Positions 35,126 through 43,553 of a DNA stretch of 64,000 nt are shown here, piece after piece. Made by a program: the position numbers and the translations under genes. Below the pieces are notes generated by a model. That model did no database searches. It was given only the letters and a program-made list of their open reading frames with translations, and was not told the origin of the DNA. The DNA comes from Paraburkholderia sp. ZP32-5 (GTDB lineage Bacteria; Pseudomonadota; Gammaproteobacteria; Burkholderiales; Burkholderiaceae), in the NCBI RefSeq assembly GCF_021390495.1, contig NZ_JAJEJP010000001.1, positions 992,001-1,056,000 on the forward strand, read 5' to 3'. The first letter of the stretch is position 1, and each line of letters starts with the position of its first letter.

Positions 35126-35640
35126 ACAAAAAGACCGGATGGACCTACGCCGCAGGGAGATGTTAAAGAAGCGCCGCATAGAAGATGGGCACATTTCTGT
35201 TCTACAAGCGGGTTCGTCCGGAAGGGTAAACGCCCTTACCGGTTTTGTGCGCAAGCCCGCATTCCGATTCACAGGTGGCTTGAACGGGGACGGGTTTGCG
35301 CTTATCACCAGTTTGAAACGTAAGCTAGCGCGCCGATTCATCAGGACTTAGACAGCAAGGCACACTCGGAAGAGGTAAAGAGGCTTTCCCCATTGCGAGA
35401 AGCAAGAACAATATGGAGGTGATTTTCCATGTCATATGCATTGGTCCTGGATGTCTTCTGGTATAGCTCGAGGGATCCGGTCAAAGTGTCGGCGATAGCG
35501 GCCACCTGCGCGGAAATCGACGCCATGCCGTTCATTGATCCCTTGGTGAGTCCCGGCTCATGGAACCACAACAATCTTCATCCCATTCACCAGAAGACAG
35601 TGATGAATCAGCAAACCGGTCAACCGCTTTCCGCCCACGT
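35126..35640. other. Intergenic region with competing small frames
   Basis: This gap carries two overlapping small ORFs on opposite strands (listed separately at low confidence) and otherwise nothing convincing. Confidence 0.35.
35341..35574 (-). CDS. Possible small protein (low confidence)
   Basis: A 77-codon frame whose translation looks protein-like (SISAQVAAIADTLTGSLELY, then AYDMENHLHIVLASRNGE). An internal ATG at 35535 would have an AAGGG site 4 bases upstream. The family is not recognised. It overlaps an opposite-strand frame, and at most one of the two is likely to be real. Confidence 0.28.
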   Translation of the reverse strand: MLWFHEPGLTKGSMNGMASISAQVAAIADTLTGSLELYQKTSRTNAYDMENHLHIVLASRNGESLFTSSECALLSKS

Positions 35641-35656
35641 ATGCCTGATCTCCTGA
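35429..35656 (+). CDS. Possible small protein with a perfect ribosome site (low confidence)
   Basis: A 75-codon frame preceded by GGAGGTGA at 35413-35420, a near-ideal Shine-Dalgarno sequence spaced 8 bases from ATG 35429. It starts MSYALVLDVFWYSSRDP. No family is recognised, and its 3' end overlaps the start of the next lipoprotein gene. Confidence 0.28.
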   Translation: MSYALVLDVFWYSSRDPVKVSAIAATCAEIDAMPFIDPLVSPGSWNHNNLHPIHQKTVMNQQTGQPLSAHVCLIS

Positions 35657-37059
35657 TCCTCCGCAAGCGCATGGCGCGTTTGCCGATGCTGGTTCTCGTC
35701 GGGTTACTTACGGCGTGCCATCCGGAGCAGTATCGATGGGCATCGACGCCCACTTGGGTCCCGTCGGACGGCACGATCGCCACGATGCCTCGTGGTGAAT
35801 CCGTGCCGACAGCGTCGATCGCGAGCTATGCGATTTCGCCTCAAGCGGCGCAGCCAGACTCCGCGAGCGGTAGCGCCGCGAGCAGTGGCCTCGAACGTCT
35901 GTCCGATCATGGACAGCAGGCTTTCATCGAAAGACTGGCAGCGACAAGCAAGGACCCCGCTTCGGCGCTTCAGGCGCTCATCGCAAAGAAGAAGAGCAGT
36001 GACGCGAAGGATGCCGGATCTGATGTCGTCGAGGAGAATGAGTTCCAGCGGACGCTCGTGGTCACCGTGTCCAAAGCAATTGAGGCACGACCGGGCGATC
36101 GGTTGATGAAGGTCGTCGTCGAGTTGACTCCGATAGTCATCGATTCGCCTCTATCTAAAAGATTGCAGTTCGTCTTTGCGGGTTATACCGTGCCGGCCAC
36201 CAGCATACAGGCCCAGTCGATCGCTACTGTACATAACACGATGACGACTTCGCTGACCGGAAAGCTCTCGCCGACACTTTCGGGAGCGGTCAAAGGGGGA
36301 GCCGAGGGAGATTTGAGCACGCAGTACGCAAGCGAAGGCACAACCGATCTTTCTGCTCAGTACGAGGCGCAAAATCTCGCCATTACACCCGAAAAGATTA
36401 CTCTTGTGCGAGAGAGCGAGCGGGGCATCGATCTAAGCGGAAATGTAACCATTTCTCCGATCACAATCTCGCTCCCCGAAAACGCGCTGCTTCAATCTGG
36501 ATTTCTGATCAGTAATCCGGCTGGATATTTCAAGAACAACACGGCTATTCCGAGCGCGAAGCTCTCAATTTCAATAACCGAAGTGCAGGATCCACCGTTG
36601 ACGGCTTTGTGCGCCAACGTCGTGCTGTCTTATCAGCTTCGGACTCCCTCCGACGAAACGAGGAAGTACTATCTGGAGGGAAACCAGAACGTAACGATCA
36701 CTTCTGGAAAGGTGGATATGGGCCCTCAGGTTCTCGTGCGACCAGAGGAGTTTCCCAAGCGCTATCACTTGGTCGCTCCAAACGGAAACACAATCGGAGC
36801 GATTGTCAATCAAAAATCAAACGAACTTATCTTTGCAAGCTATTCCGACGCGGAGGATTTCAATAATTGGTTCGCTGAAAATCCCAACGAAAGAAAACTG
36901 GGAAAACAGGGATACGACATAACGGCGACGAGGGGTGTCAAATATTCGATTCTCCCGGTGGCTACCCCGCAGCAGGGCAAATCTGGTTCGAGCACGAGCA
37001 CGAGCACTGCATACGATTGCGTCAGTTCACAGCACTCGACTACCGCGTCTAGTCCCTGA
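35641..37059 (+). CDS. Hypothetical lipoprotein, large
   Basis: A 472-residue precursor. MARLPMLVLVGLLTAC|HPEQ forms the signal and lipobox, reached from ATG 35641 (16 residues upstream) or ATG 35671. ATG 35560 would put ~50 residues before the lipobox and is less likely. The mature part is Ser/Ala/Gln-rich at first and then beta-like (KRLQFVFAGYTVPATSI, VTISPITISLPENALL, RVKYSIL-like end). The family is not recognised. The Ser/Thr-rich tail (SGSSTSTSTA) suggests a surface-exposed end. Confidence 0.7.
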   Translation: MPDLLILRKRMARLPMLVLVGLLTACHPEQYRWASTPTWVPSDGTIATMPRGESVPTASIASYAISPQAAQPDSASGSAASSGLERLSDHGQQAFIERLAATSKDPASALQALIAKKKSSDAKDAGSDVVEENEFQRTLVVTVSKAIEARPGDRLMKVVVELTPIVIDSPLSKRLQFVFAGYTVPATSIQAQSIATVHNTMTTSLTGKLSPTLSGAVKGGAEGDLSTQYASEGTTDLSAQYEAQNLAITPEKITLVRESERGIDLSGNVTISPITISLPENALLQSGFLISNPAGYFKNNTAIPSAKLSISITEVQDPPLTALCANVVLSYQLRTPSDETRKYYLEGNQNVTITSGKVDMGPQVLVRPEEFPKRYHLVAPNGNTIGAIVNQKSNELIFASYSDAEDFNNWFAENPNERKLGKQGYDITATRGVKYSILPVATPQQGKSGSSTSTSTAYDCVSSQHSTTASSP

Positions 37060-37345
37060 GCGCTGAACGGGATGTCAGGGGCTGTGAACGTCAGTACCAT
37101 CAAGCAAAGCACTATCCGCGCTACTTCCTTGGAATACCCGTGCGCCTCTTTCGCTCCCACAGGGTATCCGAGAGGTTTCGGAGATGAATCAGCTGTTGGA
37201 GTGACAGCGGTGTGTATTGCATCGACCGCTTGAATCCGCAGCGGAAAAATCGCCGCGACCGGGAATCGGACCTTGGACGCTCGCTTAAATCGCCCCACGA
37301 CGTCGGCTCGGCCATTCCTACGACGGTCTGTCTTGTCCCGCTATC
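37060..37345. other. Intergenic region
   Basis: Between the large lipoprotein gene and the decayed membrane-protein copy I see no supported gene or regulatory signal. Confidence 0.35.
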
Positions 37346-37523
37346 AACAATTCCGAAGCATGCCGCCGATAGATCCACGTGCTACATGCTGCCGCGATCA
37401 CTGTTGCTGGGACGAGGATGACCTCGCGAGTCAGCATCATCAACGAGCTATGCGGCAGCATACGAAGTCCATCCCGCCACGCTCTCGCTACACAGCGCTG
37501 AAGCCGATCTCCTGTTGCTGCAT
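37346..37523 (-). pseudogene. Internally deleted copy of the 32310-33116 membrane-protein gene
   Basis: Read from ATG 37523, the copy matches the first ~30 codons of the intact gene, but one base is lost (GAG to AG), shifting the frame. It then jumps from HSSL directly to MLTREVILVPATVIAAAC and STWIYRRHASELL, the last ~35 codons. About 600 bases in between are missing. Both junction sides contain TGAT, consistent with a microhomology deletion. Confidence 0.8.
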
Positions 37524-37657
37524 TGGCGCTCCAGATTGAACTGCGAGCTGACGCGATTCGTGTAATCGACCCGGAGCGGATGATGAGCATTTCCCCACAT
37601 GGGCCATTCAAAATGGCCACGCGAACAATCTTGTACTCCTCGCGGAGCCGCAAGCAA

Positions 37658-38257
37658 TTAGCGATGATCGTTCATCGCTTTCAGATCTTGCTGGCCAAAA
37701 AAAGAATCAACGGCGTGAATGGAGAGAACACGGATACCATACGGACCGGTCAGCACATGAACGATCGACGCTCTGCGTGCATACGAAGCTGCCGGATGAT
37801 CAAAGAGAGCGAACGTCGAACATGTGAAGACCATATCGTCGACCTGGCGGTCGTACCATGTTACGGGGTTTGAGCATTTCCTTGACATTGGTTGCGCGGA
37901 TGTCAGGTAGTAGCGGTCTTCGTGGGACGTGGCTCGGACGAGTAGTCGTTCACCGGCTTCTGCCAGCATCGATCCGGTAAGGACGAGATACGCCAGGAAA
38001 AATAGCAAGCCGATCAGCCGGCGCCCGTTAATCCGCATCTTCGAATTCACCTGCTTCGTCGACGTCCGAGGCGCGATACAGATCGCGGCAACACCGAGGA
38101 TGGCGGCGCCAAACCCGATCCATAGGGGATTGAATCTGCCACGAAGCGTACCACTCACGAAGGAGTCGGACGCGGCGGCGGACAGGAGAAACGCAACGGG
38201 AAAAATTGAACTCAGGCTGATCCACAGGATGCACAAGATGATCGACCGGATTTTCAA
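37658..38257 (-). CDS. Hypothetical membrane protein
   Basis: A 199-residue product with an N-terminal helix (IILCILWISLSSIFPVAFLL), a second (PLWIGFGAAILGVAAICI) and a third (LIGLLFFLAYLVLTGSML), followed by a soluble domain with two Cys (SRKCSNP, VFTCSTF). The family is not recognised. The start appears to be TTG 38257, with a GGAG site 10 bases upstream. It follows the kinase-like gene on the same strand. Confidence 0.55.
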   Translation of the reverse strand: MKIRSIILCILWISLSSIFPVAFLLSAAASDSFVSGTLRGRFNPLWIGFGAAILGVAAICIAPRTSTKQVNSKMRINGRRLIGLLFFLAYLVLTGSMLAEAGERLLVRATSHEDRYYLTSAQPMSRKCSNPVTWYDRQVDDMVFTCSTFALFDHPAASYARRASIVHVLTGPYGIRVLSIHAVDSFFGQQDLKAMNDHR

Positions 38258-38348
38258 TTTTCATTTTCTCCAGGGATATTAAGCCTCGCAGCGTAGAACA
38301 AACGACCGACACGCACTAGATTGTCAGCGAGCCGCGAGACGGTCTCGA

Positions 38349-38789
38349 CTATCTGGTTGTGGCCAATGCGCTTACGTAGTCGGAAATCAGTGCTGAATCC
38401 GCGTCCATCAGCAGCAGGTGAGTCAGGTCACCATGAAACAGTTGACCATCCATCACCGGAATTGATGAATCCCTTTGGGTCGCTTCGACAAAAGCAGTCC
38501 ATCGGGAGAGCGCGCGGTCGGCGAGATCGCGCGGCGTGGTGTCTCTCCACGGTTCGAACCAGTGTTCGAGTTCGTCCGTCGCTCGCACCGGGTGAGGCTC
38601 GGCCCTCTCATGCAACGGCAATGCCGATTGCCCCGAGTCTTGCAGGTGCCTGGCAATGAACCGCATCGTTGTGGACTTGCCCGAACCCATGATGCCCTCG
38701 ATGATCACGAGCCGATGAGCGGGCGTTTCTGTACTGCCGGGATTCGCGAGGATTGCCATTTGTGCTGATAGCGCGTTGAAAGGTGGCAT
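38349..38789 (-). CDS. P-loop NTPase, kinase-like (possibly truncated)
   Basis: A ~146-residue product with Walker A GIMGSGKST close to the N-terminus (LVIIEGIMGSGKSTTMRFIA). It also has SSIPVMDGQLFHGDLTHLLL, resembling the lid/acceptor region of nucleoside-kinase-like proteins. ATG 38789 is the likely start; the frame extends upstream to 38945 but that part overlaps amj in another frame. Relatives are usually longer at the C-terminus, and another frame continues with protein-like sequence to 38259, so a frameshift or truncation is possible. Substrate unknown. Confidence 0.55.
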   Translation of the reverse strand: MPPFNALSAQMAILANPGSTETPAHRLVIIEGIMGSGKSTTMRFIARHLQDSGQSALPLHERAEPHPVRATDELEHWFEPWRDTTPRDLADRALSRWTAFVEATQRDSSIPVMDGQLFHGDLTHLLLMDADSALISDYVSALATTR

Positions 38790-38859
38790 GCACTCAGACT
38801 TGCGATGCGCGATTTTCGACGATTTAGGCGCTGTCGTCGAGCAACCGGTTGCGGCCGCG

Positions 38860-39664
38860 CTAGATGACTTCGGCGATGCGAACGATGACCAGTGCTGCCG
38901 GAACGAGCGCCACCTGCGCGCACAGTGTTCCCAAAACACGAGCACCCGCGAGCGTTTTAATCGCGCGCCGGAAGCTGTTTTCCGAAATGCGGCCTTCGAT
39001 CACGTCATCGGTCATCACCGAAACTTGCGGATCGATGACAACCGCCAACACCACTGTCGCAAAGCCATTGATAACCGACGACAGATTCGCGCATGTCACT
39101 CGCAGGTCGGGTTTCAGGTAGCCTGCATAGAGCGACGCGAAAACGCCGACCGTCCAGATCGCCATCGCGACGACGTTGAGTCCGATGACTTTCCAGGAAA
39201 CGCCTGCGCCCGTTGTTAGCTGAGTGACATTGCGTCGGGATGGGAGCCGCGCGCCGAGCCGGAGGTAGCTGACGCCTCCGCGACTGAAGATATGGAGCAG
39301 CAGACGGGGGATCGAGCGATTCGCCTGGAAGTGGTCAACGGCCCGGCTGAAATACCGCTGAAATGTGGGAATCAGAAACGCGCCGACCGCACTTGCCACG
39401 GTGGCGGTGAGCAGAAAGAGCCGAAAGTCCCCCAAGCAAACCATGTTCTATGTGACGCGCAATATCGAGTTCAACCCGCTTTGCGATAAATGGTCCTTGA
39501 AAGGAATTTGCCGTGCGGGAAACCAGCGCGATGATTCCGAACAGCGAGAATGAAACGGCGATACGGCGTGTGCGGACACCCGCAATACGAACGGCGTACG
39601 CCAGCGTCGCTATCACATGGATGACGAACGTAAGCCCGCATATGGTCCACAGTTGAATGTCCAT
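38860..39664 (-). pseudogene. amj: Lipid II flippase family protein Amj, frameshifted
   Basis: The first ~65 residues (QLWTICGLTFVIHVIATLAY, VRTRRIAVSFSLFGIIALVS, NSFQGPFIAKRVE) and a second frame (FRLFLLTATVASAVGAFLIP, TFQRYFSRAVDHF, FATVVLAVVIDPQVSVMTDD) together make a full-length Amj (DUF2837), an alternative to MurJ that flips lipid II. They are joined only if one G is removed from the G5 run at 39429-39433 (C5 on the plus strand); the total of 805 bases (3n+1) agrees. This is either a real inactivating mutation, a phase-variable tract, or an error in a homopolymer. Confidence 0.82.
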
Positions 39665-39776
39665 GTCGTCGACGCGAAGTTGGCAAGGATCGAAGTCTAC
39701 CGGAGTGCACGTGACCGGCCGACTGTGGCGATACCAGGACGCGACTCAAGTCACCTACAAACACCGCCCACCACCT

Positions 39777-40229
39777 TCAAAGCGGAAGCGGCCGGTTTTC
39801 AAAAACACTCTTCATAACGAGCGTAGACGTCAATCGCAACACACCCGGCAACGTCGACAAGCTCCGATCATAGAGAGCCTGAAACGCACTCAAATCCTGC
39901 GTGACGACGTGAAGCATATAGTCAGGGTCACCAAACAACCGCTCTGCCTGCGTTATTTCAGGCACCAGATGCAACGCCGCCTCGAACGCCTGAATACTCT
40001 TTACGTTCGCCTCTTTCAGCGTCACAAAAACGATCGCGGAAAAATCCAGGCCGACCGACGAAGTATTGATCTCAGCGCGGTAGCCGCTGATGACGCCGGC
40101 TTGCTCCAGCGCTCGAACCCGTCGCTGGCACGGTGACAGGCTGAGGCCCACCCGCTCGCCAAGTTCGGTGATGGAAAGTCGTCCGTCTTTCTGTAGTTCA
40201 GCAAGAATCTTGCGGTCTATCGCATCCAT
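39777..40229 (-). CDS. Lrp/AsnC-family transcriptional regulator
   Basis: A 150-residue protein with an N-terminal HTH (MDAIDRKILAELQKDGRLSI, LGERVGLSLSPCQRRVRALE) and a C-terminal RAM ligand-binding domain (IVFVTLKEANVKSIQAFE, LFGDPDYMLHVVTQDL). It is divergent from a LysE-type exporter gene across 100 bases, the standard arrangement for amino-acid-responsive export control. Confidence 0.94.
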   Translation of the reverse strand: MDAIDRKILAELQKDGRLSITELGERVGLSLSPCQRRVRALEQAGVISGYRAEINTSSVGLDFSAIVFVTLKEANVKSIQAFEAALHLVPEITQAERLFGDPDYMLHVVTQDLSAFQALYDRSLSTLPGVLRLTSTLVMKSVFENRPLPL

Positions 40230-40329
40230 ACGAAAGATATTAGCTCACACAAGGGCCAGCGGGCAAGAAATCAGGAGCACCTTCCACGGCCGATTCCGTA
40301 TGCTTTTCGCCATCGCAATGTCGTAATGA

Positions 40330-40971
40330 ATGGGAGAGAGTTCCTTGGCAGCGAGCTTGTTGACCGCATTCTGGGTCGTGTCTTTTTCGTTGGTGATGGT
40401 CCCAGGCGCGGACTGGGCTTACGCGATATCGGCGGGTATGCGCGGGGGCGCAATCGCACCCGCTATCGCCGGCATGTTGTGCGGCTATCTGATGATCACA
40501 TTGGTCGTTGCAGCGGGAATCGGCGCATTGGTTGCGAGCGTGCCGGTCGTGCTCACCATACTGACATTTGTTGGAGCGGCTTATTTGCTCTGGGTTGGCG
40601 GTGGCATCCTCACACGTCCATCCGTACCGACGGCCGGTGAGGGGAGGGCGTCGAACACGAAATTGGGCTGGGTGGTGCGGGGTTTCGCAATCAGCGGCAT
40701 GAACCCCAAGGCGCTGCTGCTTTTTCTCGCGCTGCTGCCGCAATTCACACGACAAGGACAAGCGTGGCCGATTTCCGCACAAATCAGCGCGTTGGGATTC
40801 GTGCAAATTGCGAACTGTGCCGTTGTTTATTCGCTGGTCGCGGTTGGGTCGAAGTTCATTTTGCGTACCCGTCCGAAGGTTTCGCGAATGGTTGGCCAGT
40901 TCTCTGGCGCGGCGATGATTCTTGTCGCTGTGTTGTTGCTGCTGGAGCAGTTTCGTGCGCTACGCGGGTGA
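40330..40971 (+). CDS. LysE/RhtB-family amino-acid exporter
   Basis: A 213-residue protein with about six helices and family marks VVSFSLVMVPGADWAYAISA, GMRGGAIAPAIAGMLCGYL, YLLWVGGGIL, and RGFAISGMNPKALLLFLALL. It would export amino acids or homoserine-lactone-like compounds, likely induced through the divergent AsnC-type regulator. The start ATG 40330 is adopted; ATG 40326 is out of frame. Confidence 0.92.
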   Translation: MGESSLAASLLTAFWVVSFSLVMVPGADWAYAISAGMRGGAIAPAIAGMLCGYLMITLVVAAGIGALVASVPVVLTILTFVGAAYLLWVGGGILTRPSVPTAGEGRASNTKLGWVVRGFAISGMNPKALLLFLALLPQFTRQGQAWPISAQISALGFVQIANCAVVYSLVAVGSKFILRTRPKVSRMVGQFSGAAMILVAVLLLLEQFRALRG

Positions 40972-41758
40972 GTGGATCATCTGAGCGGGAATGGCGAATT
41001 TCGGAAGTTGAGTTGCTATCCGGATGTCGATATCTATTGCTGGTGATTGTCGCTTTTTAGGTCCTCTCCAACTCGATACGAAACACTGTGGTCCATCGTT
41101 CGAAGCCACTCGACGCACCGGTCGAAAGCAATAGTTTTAGACGGAATTCCGGTCAGTGAAATGCTGCGTAGAGCCGGGTGACGAAGAGAGTACTCAAAAA
41201 AGAGAAGTACATTATTACTCTATATTACGCAAACGTTTGCACACTTCTCATTCGAGGCCGAACGCCAATTCAGTCCGGCACTCCCACTCTTCAAGATAAT
41301 CGTTAAATGACAGCACTAGCGCCGAAAGGATAATTGTTAAATTGAAAGTTGTATAAAAACTTATTGTCAACGAAATGTGAATTGACCATAATTGCGGCGC
41401 TCAAAACTAAAACGATGTCCTCTCGCGAGCGCCCTCGAATCTCCGAACAGCGATTCATGAGGTAAAGCGATAGGGCTGCCGCAAAAAGGGGACTTCTTCT
41501 GGTCAATTCAATCACTCCGCTCTGATCGCCGCGTTCGAATAGCTCTCCAGTCGATGGCGGAAAGTCTTCTGTTGTCGCAATAGATCTCTTTGCGAATGTT
41601 GGTCTTCCGCGTGACAGCACGCCTGTCGCGCGTCGGATACGTGCGCCCTTTTGAAACTCACCACGTGAGCCGGCCCAATAAGAAGGCCGGCTCTGCTTGA
41701 GCCTGCTCGCGAATTCCCTGCAGTACCCACTCTAAGGAACAAGAAGGTACATCAGTTC
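40972..41758. other. AT-rich gap upstream of the two-partner secretion genes
   Basis: This 787-base gap is much lower in GC at 41130-41420. A minus-strand frame (41303-41620) reads somewhat protein-like but has no recognisable family. A hairpin lies in the tpsB leader (listed separately). Nothing else is supported. Confidence 0.4.
41667..41693 (+). terminator. Hairpin in the tpsB leader
   Basis: A perfect 9-bp stem GAGCCGGCC / GGCCGGCTC with a 9-base loop. No T-run follows, so an attenuator or mRNA-stability role is as likely as termination. Confidence 0.4.
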
Positions 41759-43528
41759 ATGCCTAAGCCAGACACTCGCCATCGGATCAAAGTCGTTTCT
41801 CCGTACAGCATCGCGTTGCTCGGGATTCTTGCGTCGTCATACGCTCACGCACAGGCGCTGCCCAGCGCTGGCGGTTTGCTCAACCAGCAGCAACAACTCG
41901 GCCAGCCTCCGAGGCCGCAATCCACCGCGCCCGCGGAGCTGGGTCTGCCCGCGCAGCCGGAACCGGGCGTGCCGGCGCAGGCGCCCGAATTGAGCGTGCG
42001 GCTGCATTCGATTACGTTCAACGGCGATACCGATCTGGCGGCAAAAGAAGACCTGCCCGCATTGACGCAGCCGATGGTGGGCAAGACACTCGGACATGCG
42101 GGCCTGCAGCAGTTGGCGGACACGATCACCGAGTATCTGCGCGGACGAGGCTATGTGCTGGCGCGCGCCTATCTGCCGCCGCAGGATCTGACTGACGGCA
42201 ACCTCGTCATCACGTTGGCAGCGGGGCGTCTGCAGTCGGGCGATGAGCGCATCAGCGTGAGCGGCGATACGCGCAGCAGCCACGAGCGTCTCGCCGCCAT
42301 CGCTGCCGCGGCGTTGCCGCAGGGTGTTCCGCTGAAGAAGGAAGATCTCGAGCGCGCACTGCTGCTGATCAATGACCAGCCGGGTATCAGTGCGCATGCA
42401 TCGATCGCGAAAGGCAACGAGCCCGGCACCAGCAAACTGCTTGTGAGTGCAACCGAAGGTCCTCTCGTGAGCGGCCAGCTCTCCGTCGACAACTACGGCA
42501 ATCGCAGTACCGGCACGACGCGCGGCAATGCGATCCTGTCGATCAACGACCCGTTGCGGATCGGCGACCAGCTCACACTGGGGTTCACCAAAACGAGCGG
42601 CAGCGAACTCGCGAACCTCGGATACAGCGCGCCCCTTACAGCGAGCGGATTGCATCTGTTGCTGGGCGGTTCGTATCTGCACTACCACGTCGACCAGGAT
42701 GCCTACAGCGCGCTCGATCTGTCGGGTCACGCGGTGGTCGGATCGGTCGGCCTCGACTATCCGCTGATTCGCAGCCGAACGCAGAACCTGAATGCGTCGC
42801 TGCTATACGAGCACAAGCAGCTCGACGACGACGCACTCGGCACCAACCTGAGCAGCCGCAAACTCGACGATGCCACGCTGGCACTCACCGGCAACCGCTT
42901 CGATAGCCTCGGCGCCGGCGGCCTGATGGAAGGGCGTGTCGCACTGACCTTGGGCCACGCGAATCTGGCGGGTAATCCGGAAGACGAAGCGGCCGATGCC
43001 GTGAGCGCGCGTACCGCGGGCAACTACGCGAAGCTGACGCTGAATCTTTCGCGCCTGCAGACGCTGGACACGAACTGGAGCGTCTACACCGGCATGTCCG
43101 CGCAGCTTGCCAACGCAAACCTCGACAGCTCCGAGAAATTTCTGCTGGGCGGACCGACCGGCGTACGCGGCTATCCGGTGGGCGAGGGCGCCGGTGACGA
43201 GGGATGGCTCGGCACGCTCGAACTGCGTCGCTATGTGAACGTGGGCTTGCCCAACGTCAAGGTGCAGGCGTTGGGCTTCGTCGACGCGGGGCAGATCACG
43301 TTGCATCACCAGCCCTGGGCCGGTTCGACGCTCAATGCCGACAACACCAACAGCTATTGGCTGACCTCCGCGGGGGTGGGGGTCAACGTGTGGAGCGGCC
43401 GTTGGAACATCCACGGCGCCGTGGCGCGCACGATCGGCCGCAATCCGGGCAGCAGTCCGTCGGGTGCGAATTCCGATGGGCTCGATACCAGCTGGCGGGC
43501 GTGGGTACAGGTTGGCATGGCGTTCTAA
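41759..43528 (+). CDS. Two-partner secretion transporter TpsB (ShlB/FhaC/HecB family)
   Basis: The 589-residue outer-membrane protein has a signal peptide (IALLGILASSYAHA|QA), a proline/glutamine-rich linker, and POTRA domains over ~75-225 (VRLHSITFNGDT, LQQLADTITEYLRGRGYVLA). The C-terminal beta-barrel contains the family motif LGGPTGVRGYPVGEGAGDEG and ends in WVQVGMAF with a terminal Phe. It exports the TpsA protein encoded 26 bases downstream. Confidence 0.93.
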   Translation: MPKPDTRHRIKVVSPYSIALLGILASSYAHAQALPSAGGLLNQQQQLGQPPRPQSTAPAELGLPAQPEPGVPAQAPELSVRLHSITFNGDTDLAAKEDLPALTQPMVGKTLGHAGLQQLADTITEYLRGRGYVLARAYLPPQDLTDGNLVITLAAGRLQSGDERISVSGDTRSSHERLAAIAAAALPQGVPLKKEDLERALLLINDQPGISAHASIAKGNEPGTSKLLVSATEGPLVSGQLSVDNYGNRSTGTTRGNAILSINDPLRIGDQLTLGFTKTSGSELANLGYSAPLTASGLHLLLGGSYLHYHVDQDAYSALDLSGHAVVGSVGLDYPLIRSRTQNLNASLLYEHKQLDDDALGTNLSSRKLDDATLALTGNRFDSLGAGGLMEGRVALTLGHANLAGNPEDEAADAVSARTAGNYAKLTLNLSRLQTLDTNWSVYTGMSAQLANANLDSSEKFLLGGPTGVRGYPVGEGAGDEGWLGTLELRRYVNVGLPNVKVQALGFVDAGQITLHHQPWAGSTLNADNTNSYWLTSAGVGVNVWSGRWNIHGAVARTIGRNPGSSPSGANSDGLDTSWRAWVQVGMAF

Positions 43529-43553
43529 GCCACACAATAAAGGGGATTTCTAC

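Noticed and set aside
37318..37653. A 111-codon minus-strand gene
   Set aside because: It is a frame running through the deleted copy of the 32310-33116 membrane-protein gene. The true start of that copy is frameshifted, so it is called a pseudogene.
41303..41620. Minus-strand frame of 105 codons
   Set aside because: The translation is partly protein-like but there is no ribosome site, domain or operon partner, and the region is AT-rich. Evidence is too weak to call a gene.
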